A DNA stretch of 10,084 nucleotides from CAZLLV01 sp964560325 (GCA_964560325.1 CAZLLV010000384.1:1-10084), one strand, 5' to 3'. Shown: positions 1-8,249, numbered from the stretch's first letter. Made by a program: numbers and translations. Notes: generated by a model from the letters alone, not told the origin.

Positions 1-106
1 CTCGACATAGTCCCCGCTATGCCTGCGTCGCCGCGCCTTGTGAGACTCGCCCGGAGCCGCCCTCGCGACGGTCGTGGGGCTCATCACGCGCTCTGGAGAG
101 CGCCTG
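1..106. other. upstream flank of rbfA, no gene assigned
   Basis: I can support no complete gene here. One + frame is open from the window edge and ends in a TGA at 105-107 that overlaps the rbfA ATG (TGATG), as the end of an upstream gene in the same operon might. However, the roughly 34 residues it would encode (ending SSRALESA) do not resemble the C-terminus of IF2 or of any other protein I recognise. A GTG at 74 could extend rbfA by 11 codons but is less likely than the ATG at 107. The last 20 bases hold the rbfA ribosome-binding hairpin listed separately. Confidence 0.4.
88..103 (+). promoter_or_regulatory. hairpin presenting the rbfA Shine-Dalgarno
   Basis: A perfect 6-bp inverted repeat, GCGCTC-TGGA-GAGCGC, lies directly before the rbfA start. 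The only good Shine-Dalgarno, GGAG at 95-98, occupies the loop and the first base of the 3' arm, 8 nt before the ATG. In mRNA the ribosome-binding site would therefore sit at the tip of a GC-rich hairpin. The inverted repeat is seen directly. A role in tuning rbfA translation, for example with temperature, is inference. Confidence 0.5.
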
Positions 107-463
107 ATGACCCGCCGCACCGACCGCGTCGGCGACCTGCTTCGCGCCGAGCTCGCCGAGCTCCTGGCGCGCGAGGTGAACGACCCGCGCGCCCGTGGCG
201 CCGTGGTGACCGCCGTCGACCCGGCCCCCGACCTGAAGAGCGCCCAGGTCCAGGTCTCGGTCCTCGGCACCGACGAGGAGCGCGAACAGGCGGTGGCCGC
301 GCTCGAGGGAGCCGCCGGCTTCCTGCGCTCGCGCCTCGCCCGCAAGGTGCGCCTCAGAAACGTCCCGGAGCTCCGCTTCCATCTCGACCGGGGAGCCGAG
401 CACAGCCAGCGAATCTCCGACCTACTGGAGAGTCTCCATGTCGACGACGACCAAAGCGCCTGA
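107..463 (+). CDS. rbfA: ribosome-binding factor A (RbfA)
   Basis: The 118-residue product binds the 30S subunit near the 5' end of 16S rRNA and helps its late maturation. In many bacteria the family is needed at low temperature. The whole protein matches the single KH-like RbfA domain: an N-terminal helix with DRVGDLLRAELAELL (residues 6-20), NDPR at 25-28, the strand VVTAVDPAPDLKSAQVQVSV (33-52), an LR..LA segment near 73-79, PELRFHLDRG (87-96) and the closing HSQRISDLLESL. The length is normal for the family. I chose ATG 107 because GGAG lies 8 nt upstream and the protein then begins as RbfA usually does; GTG 74 would add 11 unconserved residues. The last 26 nt overlap nrnA, which suggests translational coupling. 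No odd features apart from the hairpin around the ribosome-binding site. Confidence 0.95.
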   Translation: MTRRTDRVGDLLRAELAELLAREVNDPRARGAVVTAVDPAPDLKSAQVQVSVLGTDEEREQAVAALEGAAGFLRSRLARKVRLRNVPELRFHLDRGAEHSQRISDLLESLHVDDDQSA

Positions 464-1481
464 AGCCCTCCTGGCGAAGATCCGCCAGGGCAACCGGTTC
501 CTGCTCACCAGCCACGTCAGTCCGGACGGCGATTCGATCGGCTCCGCCCTCGGTCTGGCGCGCATCCTGCGCGGCATGGGCAAGGGCGCGGTCATCTGGT
601 GCCGCGACACGGTGCCGGCGGTCTACGGGCTGCTGCCCGGCGTCGACCGCATCCACACCGGCGAGGAGGCGCCCGGCGGCTACCCGGAGAAGTTCGACGC
701 GATCGTGGCGCTCGAGTGCCCGAGCCTCGACCGGACCGGCCTGGACGACAAGCTGACCGACCTGCCGATCCTCAACATCGACCACCACCTGGGCAACCAG
801 CACTACGGCCAGGTGAACTGGGTCGACACCGCGGCGCCCTCGGTCGGCGAGATGGTCTACCGCCTGGCGCGCAGCCTGAACGTGACGATGACCGAGGACG
901 CGGCCAACCTCCTCTACCTGACGATCGTCACCGACACCGGCGGCTTCCGGCACTCGAACGCCACCGACGTCGCCTTCGAGGCGTGCGCCGAGCTGGTACG
1001 CGACGGCGCCCGGCCGGAGCTCGTGACCCGCTGGATCTACGAGAACAAGCCGGTCGCGGTGCTGCGCCTGGTCGCCGAGATGCTGCGGAGCCTGGAGGTC
1101 CACGACGACGGTCGCATCGCCACCGTGCTGGTGACCGCCGACATGATCGAGGCGGCGGGCGCCGACGTCTCCGACACCGAGGGGTTGATCGACTACCCGC
1201 GCAAGATCGCCGGCGTCGAGGGCGTGGCGCTGCTCCGCGAGCGCGCGGACGGCAAGACGAAGGTGTCGTTGCGCAGCCGCGGCGAGGTCGACGTGGAGAA
1301 GATCGCGCGCGCCCACGAGGGCGGGGGCCACAAGAACGCCGCCGGCTTCGAGATGGCCGGCTCCCCCGCCGACAACCGGAAGGCCGTGGTCGATGCGCTG
1401 CGCAAGGCCCTGGCCGCCGGGCCGTCCGAGCCGGAGCAGCCGGAGCCGGCCGAGGCCGAGCCGGAAGGCGGCGCCGAGTAG
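438..1481 (+). CDS. nrnA: DHH-family phosphoesterase, NrnA-like nanoRNase/pAp phosphatase
   Basis: This 347-residue protein has the DHH-DHHA1 layout of NrnA. That family hydrolyses 2-5 nt RNAs and dephosphorylates 3'-phosphoadenosine 5'-phosphate, using Mn2+ in the cytoplasm. Visible motifs are SHVSPDGDSIGSALGL (25-40), the signature DHH at 115-117, TDTGGFRHSN (165-174), and the DHHA1 glycine motif GGGHKNAAGF (295-304), preceded by a substrate-binding arginine region near SLRSRG (277-282). The second metal motif reads ALECPSLDR (91-99), with Glu where many relatives have Asp. The last 20 residues are a Pro/Glu-rich acidic tail of no known role. The ATG at 438 lies inside the end of rbfA, with GGAGAG at 427-432 as ribosome-binding site. 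Placement between rbfA and truB is a widespread arrangement. The biochemical activity is inferred from family membership. Confidence 0.93.
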   Translation: MSTTTKAPEALLAKIRQGNRFLLTSHVSPDGDSIGSALGLARILRGMGKGAVIWCRDTVPAVYGLLPGVDRIHTGEEAPGGYPEKFDAIVALECPSLDRTGLDDKLTDLPILNIDHHLGNQHYGQVNWVDTAAPSVGEMVYRLARSLNVTMTEDAANLLYLTIVTDTGGFRHSNATDVAFEACAELVRDGARPELVTRWIYENKPVAVLRLVAEMLRSLEVHDDGRIATVLVTADMIEAAGADVSDTEGLIDYPRKIAGVEGVALLRERADGKTKVSLRSRGEVDVEKIARAHEGGGHKNAAGFEMAGSPADNRKAVVDALRKALAAGPSEPEQPEPAEAEPEGGAE

Positions 1482-1516
1482 GGATGGCGGACGTCACGGT
1501 GCAGGCGGAGAAGAGC

Positions 1517-2491
1517 ATGAGGGACGGACTGTTGCTGGTCGACAAGGAGCCGGGCTTCACGTCGCACGACGTGGTGCAGAAGGCGCGGCGCATCACCCGC
1601 CAGAAGAAGGCGGGGCACTGCGGCACGCTCGATCCGAACGCCACCGGCCTCCTGGTGCTGACCCTGGGCAAGGCGACCCGCCTGACGCGCTTCCTCATCA
1701 GCGCCCCGAAGGTCTACGAAGGGGTGATCCTGCTCGGCCGCACCACCGACACCTACGACACGACCGGCGAGACGGTGGCCGAAGGATCGACCGAGGGGAT
1801 CACCCGCGAGGCGGTCGCCGAGACGATGAGCCGCTTCGTCGGCACGATCGAGCACGCCGTCCCCCCCTACTCGGCCAAGAAGGTGCAGGGCAAGAAGCTC
1901 TACGAGCTCGCGCGGGAGGGCAAGGAGGTGCCGCGCGAGACCAAGGAGGTGACGGTCTACGAGTTCGAGCCGAGGGGCGAGCTCGAGGACGACCGCATCG
2001 GCTTCCGGCTCGCGTGCGCGTCCGGCACCTACGCCCGCACCCTGGCCCACGACGTCGGCCGGGCACTCGGCTGCGGCGCCACGCTGGAAGCGCTCCGGCG
2101 CGTCCAGGTGGGGCCGTTCGACCTCGCCTCCGCGGTCACGCTCGGGGAGCTCCAGGAGAGCCTGGAGAGCGCGGGGAGTGACGACGACGGGGACACCGCG
2201 GGCACCGAGGACGCCGCCGCGCCCGACGGCGGCCCCGGCGGTGCTCTGGACGCGGCCTGGGTCCCCTTCGACCGCATCCCCCTCCCCTTCACGCGGGTGG
2301 TCGCCGACCACCGGGAGGAGGAGCGGGTGCGCCACGGCCAGACGCTCCTGGTGCGGGACCTCGAGGGCGACGAGGGGGACTGGATCCAGATCATGAACCG
2401 GCGCGACGAGCTGATCGCCGTCGGCGCCGTGACCGAGACGATCGGCGAGCGCGGCGTCGGCATCGTCCAGCCGAAGGTCGTCTTCAAGTAG
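1517..2491 (+). CDS. truB: tRNA pseudouridine(55) synthase TruB
   Basis: The 324-residue product converts U55 in the T-loop of nearly all tRNAs to pseudouridine. The N-terminus GLLLVDKEPGFTSHDVV (4-20) and the catalytic motif GHCGTLDPNATGLL, with nucleophile Asp39, are diagnostic. Further family blocks are the segment around VYEGVILLGRTTDTYDTTGE, PPYSAKKVQGKKLYELAREG, and CASGTYARTLAHDVGRALG. A C-terminal TruB_C/PUA-like region follows (DHREEERVRHGQTLLV). Between them, about residues 216-247 form an Asp/Gly/Ala-rich linker that looks like a lineage-specific insertion. I preferred ATG 1517, which has GGAG at 1507-1510 and gives the usual TruB N-terminus. ATG 1484, only 2 nt after the nrnA stop, would add 11 residues but lacks a clear ribosome-binding site. 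It is probably co-transcribed with nrnA. Confidence 0.97.
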   Translation: MRDGLLLVDKEPGFTSHDVVQKARRITRQKKAGHCGTLDPNATGLLVLTLGKATRLTRFLISAPKVYEGVILLGRTTDTYDTTGETVAEGSTEGITREAVAETMSRFVGTIEHAVPPYSAKKVQGKKLYELAREGKEVPRETKEVTVYEFEPRGELEDDRIGFRLACASGTYARTLAHDVGRALGCGATLEALRRVQVGPFDLASAVTLGELQESLESAGSDDDGDTAGTEDAAAPDGGPGGALDAAWVPFDRIPLPFTRVVADHREEERVRHGQTLLVRDLEGDEGDWIQIMNRRDELIAVGAVTETIGERGVGIVQPKVVFK

Positions 2492-2531
2492 GGTCCGGGA
2501 GACTCCGAAACGCCCAGAACCGAGGATCGAC

Positions 2532-2558
2532 GTGACATATCGTCCGGCGTGCTAAACT
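2532..2558 (+). promoter_or_regulatory. probable rpsO promoter (extended -10)
   Basis: GTGACA at 2532-2537 resembles a -35 hexamer and TAAACT at 2553-2558 a -10 hexamer. The -10 is preceded by TG plus one base (2550-2552), as in extended -10 promoters, which would offset the short 15-nt spacer. The stretch is relatively AT-rich in a GC-rich region and lies about 48 nt before the rpsO start. The assignment rests on consensus matching only. Confidence 0.45.
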
Positions 2559-2605
2559 CCGCCGGTTGAAAGAAGATCAAGCGTAAAGGAACGAGGAGAG
2601 ATCAG

Positions 2606-2869
2606 TTGGACACGCAACAGAAACAGCAGATCATCGAGGATCACCGGGTCCACGACACCGACACCGGCTCCCCCGAGGTGCAGGTCGCGATCCTGACGCG
2701 GCGCATCGCCGAGCTGACGGAGCACTTCCAGACGCACAAGCAGGACCACCACAGCCGCCGCGGACTGCTCAAGCTGGTCGGCCGGCGGCGTCGCCTGCTC
2801 GACTACATGAAGAGCAAGGACGTGAGTCGCTACCAGAGCACGATCGAGCGGCTCGGCATCCGCAAGTAG
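2606..2869 (+). CDS. rpsO: 30S ribosomal protein uS15 (RpsO)
   Basis: The 87-residue protein is a full-length uS15, which binds helices 20-22 of 16S rRNA early in assembly of the central domain. The all-helical family pattern is complete: DTGSPEVQVAILT (19-31), HHSRRGLLKLVGRRRRLLDYMK (48-69) and the ending YQSTIERLGIRK. The first codon is TTG, not ATG. It is supported by GAGGAGAG at 2593-2600, 5-8 nt upstream, and by the absence of a better start. The 114-nt gap after truB contains its own probable promoter, so rpsO can be expressed apart from the upstream genes. Its location just before pnp is the classic rpsO-pnp pairing. No intrinsic terminator is visible between the two, so read-through into pnp is likely. 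Confidence 0.98.
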   Translation: MDTQQKQQIIEDHRVHDTDTGSPEVQVAILTRRIAELTEHFQTHKQDHHSRRGLLKLVGRRRRLLDYMKSKDVSRYQSTIERLGIRK

Positions 2870-3114
2870 CCCCCCGGCCCGCCCGCCGCATCCCGGCCGC
2901 GCGACGCGGCTCCGCCCCTCTCCGGATCGGTTCCGGATCGGGAGCCGGGGCTTCCGACGAGGCTTTCGCGCCGGCTTCCGGCGGGCACGGCACCGGTGTA
3001 CCCAGCCTCCTGCCTCCGACGAAGCCCGCCGCGGATCTCCGCTGCGGCGCCATCCTCCGAGGCCACCGAAGCAAAGCGTAAGAGAAGAAGACAGAGAGAA
3101 AAGAGAGAGAATCC
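2870..3114 (+). promoter_or_regulatory. structured rpsO-pnp intergenic region / pnp leader
   Basis: This 245-nt gap contains several perfect or near-perfect inverted repeats. GCCGCG-CGA-CGCGGC lies at 2896-2910 and CGCCGG-CTT-CCGGCG at 2969-2983. CGCCGC (3027-3032) can pair with GCGGCG (3044-3049), and GGGCTTC (2948-2954) can pair at long range with GAAGCCC (3021-3027). The 10-mer TCCGGATCGG is repeated directly at 2921-2930 and 2932-2941. None of the hairpins is followed by a T tract, so they are not intrinsic terminators. In E. coli the same gap carries an RNase III-cleaved hairpin through which PNPase represses its own synthesis. A similar role here is inference. Confidence 0.5.
3076..3110 (+). 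promoter_or_regulatory. purine-only tract serving as pnp ribosome-binding region
   Basis: From about 3079 to 3111 nearly every base is A or G (one C), and the tract includes several GAGAG repeats just before the pnp ATG at 3115. There is no canonical AGGAGG, so ribosomes probably use one of the overlapping GAGAG motifs, the last about 5 nt from the start. Such an unstructured A/G-rich stretch is unusual in this GC-rich window and is probably kept single-stranded. S1 binding or regulation is a guess. Confidence 0.5.
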
Positions 3115-5378
<2,264 letters not shown>

Positions 5379-5388
<10 letters not shown>

Positions 5389-5459
5389 TCGGCTCGCCCG
5401 AACCGGCGGGAAACCAGGGCGCCGCTCCTTCAGGGGACGGCGCCTTTTTCTTTTCAGGG
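5379..5459 (+). repeat. direct repeat copy 1: pnp 3' end plus terminator
   Basis: This 81-bp stretch holds the last two codons and stop of pnp, a 29-nt spacer and the intrinsic terminator through its T tract. It aligns along its whole length with 8171-8249: both copies start with CCGC, share GGCTCGCCCG and end TTTTTCTTTTCAGGG. By eye about 9 in 10 bases match, with two single-base gaps. Similarity stops abruptly on both sides. Together the two copies bracket the desaturase and radical SAM genes. Confidence 0.85.
5418..5454 (+). terminator. intrinsic terminator of pnp
   Basis: GGCGCCG at 5418-5424 pairs perfectly with CGGCGCC at 5438-5444. After a C-A mismatch the stem can continue through a short TCC/GGG inner helix. 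It is followed at once by TTTTTCTTTT (5445-5454). It lies 30 nt after the pnp stop codon and should end the rpsO-pnp transcript. Confidence 0.93.
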
Positions 5460-5485
5460 CGACCCCTGCTACCCGGCGCATTTGC

Positions 5486-5514
5486 TTGACATCTATAAAT
5501 ACCTAAACTATCGT
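5486..5514 (+). promoter_or_regulatory. sigma70-like promoter of the desaturase gene
   Basis: A perfect -35 hexamer TTGACA (5486-5491) is followed after 17 nt by TATCGT (5509-5514), which matches the -10 consensus at four of six positions including both ends. The spacer is strikingly AT-rich (TATAAATACCTAAAC) for this window. The start codon at 5545 is 31 nt after the -10, leaving a leader of roughly 25 nt. It lies just after the pnp terminator, so the desaturase appears to be a separate transcription unit. Confidence 0.7.
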
Positions 5515-5544
5515 GCCTCGTCATCCGAGATTCTCGAGGGGTCC

Positions 5545-6591
5545 ATGGGATCGACAGACGAGACAGCGGCGAGGCCGGTGGGTCTCCCGAGGCCCGGCAA
5601 GGAGCTCTTCGGGCCGCCCGGAGCGGACGTGCTCGGCAGCCCGACGGTCGTACTGTTCCTGGCGGCGCTCGCCCTGTGCATCACCGGCCCGGTGGGCTAC
5701 TTCACCGGCGCGCTGGGCCCGGCCGCGGTCTTCGCGGTCGATTCGCTGGGCCTCTACCTCGGCTTCACGGTGCTGCACGACGCGGTGCACGGTGTGGCCC
5801 ACAGGCGGCGGTGGGCCGGCCGGCTGCTCGGCACGGTCACCGGCTTCCTCCTCACCTTCACCTATCCGTTCTTCCGGGGCGTCCACCTGCGCCACCACGC
5901 CCACGCCAACGACCACGAGCACGATCCCGACGCCGTGACCGCCGGGCTCTCTCCGCGGCTCGCACCCTTCCTCGGCGGCATGGCGGTCTACCTGAGCTAC
6001 CACGTCAACTTCTTCCGGCGAAAGCTCTGGCGGACGCGGGCCGAGCTCGTCGAGGCCGTCGTCTGCGACGCCTTCTACGTGGGCACTCTGGTCGCCGCCA
6101 TCGCGGGCGGCTGGCTGCCGCAGCTACTGGTGGTCTGGGTGGGGCCGCTCCTCCTCACCCTGCACTTCCTGGTCTACACGTTCGATTACCTGCCCCACTA
6201 TCCGCACGACAGCACGGAGCGGCTCTACAGTGCCCGCGCCTATGGCGGTCCCCTGGCGGCGATCATCCACCTCAACCAGAACTTCCACCTGATCCATCAC
6301 CTCTGGCCGCGGGTTCCCTGGTTCCGCTACCGGCGGGTCTACCTCGAGACCCGGCCGGCCCTGGCGGCACGCGGCTGCCGCGTCTCCTTCCAGGTGAGTC
6401 CGCTACCGGCCGAGGTCACGGATCGCCAGGTCGGCGGCGATCTCGCCGGAGAGGCCCGAGAGGGCGATGCTGCCCGGCCAGATCGTGGTCTGGCCGCAGG
6501 TGTCGAGGCACGCCGTCACTCCACGGCCGTCGTCACCGGCGCCAGCGGCCGAGCCGTCGCGGAGGTGTCCGGCAGCCGTCGCTCCACGTAA
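5545..6591 (+). CDS. membrane di-iron fatty acid desaturase / CrtR-type beta-carotene hydroxylase-like protein
   Basis: The 348-residue protein is an integral-membrane di-iron oxygenase that would desaturate or hydroxylate a lipid. It has all three histidine boxes: HDAVH (78-82), HLRHH (114-118) and HLIHH (248-252), plus YLPHYPH (215-221). The wording around them, RHHAHANDHEHDPD and NQNFHLIHHLWPRVPWFRY, is closest to the CrtR-like carotenoid hydroxylases within the fatty acid desaturase superfamily, but the substrate cannot be read from sequence. Hydrophobic segments lie near 33-55, 60-77, 95-111, 172-189 and 192-212. ATG 5545 has GAGGGG at 5536-5541; an upstream TTG at 5482 is ruled out because it overlaps the promoter. 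After about residue 284 comes a 65-residue polar tail unlike the family. The last 25 codons overlap the 3' end of the convergent radical SAM gene. Confidence 0.88.
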   Translation: MGSTDETAARPVGLPRPGKELFGPPGADVLGSPTVVLFLAALALCITGPVGYFTGALGPAAVFAVDSLGLYLGFTVLHDAVHGVAHRRRWAGRLLGTVTGFLLTFTYPFFRGVHLRHHAHANDHEHDPDAVTAGLSPRLAPFLGGMAVYLSYHVNFFRRKLWRTRAELVEAVVCDAFYVGTLVAAIAGGWLPQLLVVWVGPLLLTLHFLVYTFDYLPHYPHDSTERLYSARAYGGPLAAIIHLNQNFHLIHHLWPRVPWFRYRRVYLETRPALAARGCRVSFQVSPLPAEVTDRQVGGDLAGEAREGDAARPDRGLAAGVEARRHSTAVVTGASGRAVAEVSGSRRST

Positions 6592-8075
6592 TCGCGCAGC
6601 GACAGGGCGTAGCTCCAGTTGGCGATCAGCGTCCGCATCGTGCGGCCGAACTGTAGCGGCCGGCGCAGCGCATAGACGAAGGATGCGGCGAAATAGAAGC
6701 AGCGCCGGGGACCACCCCGCAGCACGCCGTGGAACACCAGGCCGCGAGCGATCGACCACCACTCGCGGACGTCGAAGGCGTAGTTGGGCGGCGGTCCCAG
6801 GTGGCGCAGCTTGTTGACCAAGCGCAGGTAGATGTTGCGGTCGTCGAGCAGCCGCCGGTGCAGGTCGGCCGTGCCGTCGAAGAGCTGGCCACGGGTCATG
6901 CGCAACGGCACGATGTTGGTCGACAGGCCGGCGTTGATCAACGTCTGATCGTCCAGCTCCTCGGACACCAGGCGGCCCTCTTTCCGGAGGCGCTCGTAGA
7001 GTGGCGTACGCGGTGGCGCCATCAGCATTCCCACCATGGCGAGGATGACGCCGGCGTCGACGATGAAGTCGAGCTGACGATCGAAGATGGTGGTGTCGTC
7101 CGCGTCGAATCCCACGATGAAGCCGCCGAAGACGTCGATGCCGTACGAATAGATCGTGCGAATCGACGTGAGCTGGTCCTGCCGCAGGTTCTGGACCTTG
7201 CGGGTTTCGGCCAGCGCGGCCTCGTCCGGGCTCTCGATGCCGATGAAGAGCCAGGCGAAGCTCGCGCCGCGCATCAGCTCCAGCAGCTCGGGCCGGCCGG
7301 CGACGTTGATCGACGCCTCCGCCCCGAAGACGAAGCGGTAGCGGTGGCGTTTCTGGTACTCGATCAGGAACTCGAGGAGCTTGCGGCACTCGGCCGGGTG
7401 ACCGATCAGGTTGTCGTCGACGAAGACCACGTTCTTGACGCCGCGGGCGCGCAGCTCGTCGAGCTCGGCTTCGACCTGCGACAGGCTCTTGAGGCGCGGC
7501 TTGCGTCCGAACATGACGATGATGTCGCAGAACTCGCAACGGAAGGGGCAACCGCGGGAGAACTGGATCGACCCGGCGAGATAGCGGTCCCATCGGATCA
7601 GATCGTGCCGCGGCGTGGGCGACAGGGAGAGCGGAACCTCTTCGTCCTCGGTGTAGAGCGCCCGTGCACGCCCGGCGGCGAAGTCTTCACAGAAGCGCGG
7701 CCACTTCCGCTCGGCCTCGCCGGCGACCACGGTGTCCGCGAGACCTTCATACCGCTCGGGGCAGAGGGTGGCGAAGCTGCCGCCCGCGACGACGTACCGG
7801 CCCCGCCGTCTGAACTCGCGGAGGATCTCGACCTGCCGATGGTGCTGTACGGACATGCCCCCCACCGCCACGAGGTCCGCCTCGGCGTCGAAATCGATCG
7901 GTTCGACGTTCTCGTCCACCAGGCGCACCTCCCACTCGGACGGCGTGAGGGCGGCGAGTGTCGCAAGGCCGATCGGAGGGTTCACCGCCCGTCGGGACGT
8001 GATGACATGGCGGAAGACCCAAGAGAAGGTCCAGAAGCCGTCGGGAAGCCGGGGATTGACCAGGAGGAGACGCAT
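6516..8075 (-). CDS. B12-binding domain radical SAM protein (DUF4070, HpnP-like)
   Basis: The 519-residue protein starts with a cobalamin-binding-like Rossmann region (1-135: LLLVNPRLPDGFW, PPIGLATLAAL, EADLVAVGGMS, VVAGGSFATL). It lacks the DxHxxG base-off histidine motif, as many radical SAM methylases do. The SAM core follows, with the [4Fe-4S] cysteines in CPFRCEFC (C176, C180, C183), then VVFVDDNLIG (216-225), FGAEASINVA (250-259), FIGIESPDE (277-285) and GGFIVGFDADD (317-327). A DUF4070-like C-terminal region begins near 370. This arrangement matches the family containing the hopanoid C-2 methylase HpnP, so C-methylation of an unactivated lipid carbon is plausible. No hopanoid genes are nearby, so the substrate is unknown. 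GGAGG (8080-8084, read on the minus strand) precedes ATG 8075. It converges on the desaturase gene. Confidence 0.92.
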   Translation of the reverse strand: MRLLLVNPRLPDGFWTFSWVFRHVITSRRAVNPPIGLATLAALTPSEWEVRLVDENVEPIDFDAEADLVAVGGMSVQHHRQVEILREFRRRGRYVVAGGSFATLCPERYEGLADTVVAGEAERKWPRFCEDFAAGRARALYTEDEEVPLSLSPTPRHDLIRWDRYLAGSIQFSRGCPFRCEFCDIIVMFGRKPRLKSLSQVEAELDELRARGVKNVVFVDDNLIGHPAECRKLLEFLIEYQKRHRYRFVFGAEASINVAGRPELLELMRGASFAWLFIGIESPDEAALAETRKVQNLRQDQLTSIRTIYSYGIDVFGGFIVGFDADDTTIFDRQLDFIVDAGVILAMVGMLMAPPRTPLYERLRKEGRLVSEELDDQTLINAGLSTNIVPLRMTRGQLFDGTADLHRRLLDDRNIYLRLVNKLRHLGPPPNYAFDVREWWSIARGLVFHGVLRGGPRRCFYFAASFVYALRRPLQFGRTMRTLIANWSYALSLRDYVERRLPDTSATARPLAPVTTAVE

Positions 8076-8086
8076 GGGACCTCCAC

Positions 8087-8134
8087 GCTACGCCGTCGAT
8101 GAAGAAGGATCGCGATTGCGAGAAAAAGCGTAGC
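8087..8134 (-). promoter_or_regulatory. nested inverted repeats in the radical SAM leader
   Basis: GCTACGC (8087-8093) and GCGTAGC (8128-8134) are perfect 7-bp inverted arms. Between them lies a smaller hairpin, TCGC-GATT-GCGA (8110-8121). In the mRNA of the minus-strand gene the 3' arm would end only a few nt before the GGAGG ribosome-binding site. It is too short for a cobalamin riboswitch and I recognise no known class. Regulation is possible but unproven. Confidence 0.35.
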
Positions 8135-8170
8135 AGAAACTCCCGATAGGCACAAGCGGCGCGGTTCCAC

Positions 8171-8249
8171 CCGCTGCTGACCGGCTCGCCCGCACCGACG
8201 GAAACCAGGGCGACGCTCCTCCGGGGGCGGCGCCTTTTTCTTTTCAGGG
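8171..8249 (+). repeat. direct repeat copy 2: pnp terminator duplicate
   Basis: This 79-bp stretch is a diverged duplicate of 5379-5459, in the same orientation about 2.79 kb downstream. It retains the relic of the pnp end (CGC-TGC-TGA against CGC-CGC-TGA), the spacer and a functional-looking terminator. It is not preceded by any + strand gene that would obviously need it: the gene to its left runs the other way. Confidence 0.85.
8209..8244 (+). terminator. intrinsic terminator without an adjacent upstream + gene
   Basis: A 26-nt stem-loop (8209-8234) starting GGCGACGCTCC and ending GGGGGCGGCGCC forms ten base pairs with one A-G mismatch and a 4-nt loop. It is followed by TTTTTCTTTT (8235-8244). 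Several changes from the pnp copy keep or improve the inner stem, so it looks functional. The nearest + gene upstream is the desaturase, which ends 1.6 kb away. It may stop read-through of that transcript before the lipoprotein gene. Confidence 0.88.

Noticed and set aside
6..21. An inverted repeat CATAG/CTATG with a 6-nt loop lies at the window start.
   Set aside because: The stem is only 5 bp with no T tract after it, and the context upstream is cut off, so it cannot be told from chance.
599..1483. A + strand frame extends truB upstream by 295 codons across nrnA.
   Set aside because: The extension is Arg/Gly/Pro-rich out-of-frame reading of nrnA; TruB homology starts only after 1484.
6729..8102. 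A long + strand open frame (457 codons) lies antisense to the radical SAM gene.
   Set aside because: It mirrors the codon periodicity of the GC-rich radical SAM gene, has no recognisable domain and runs opposite to a gene with clear catalytic motifs.
8087..8134. A cobalamin riboswitch was considered ahead of the B12-binding radical SAM gene.
   Set aside because: The leader is far too short and I see no B12-box-like motif or multi-helix junction.
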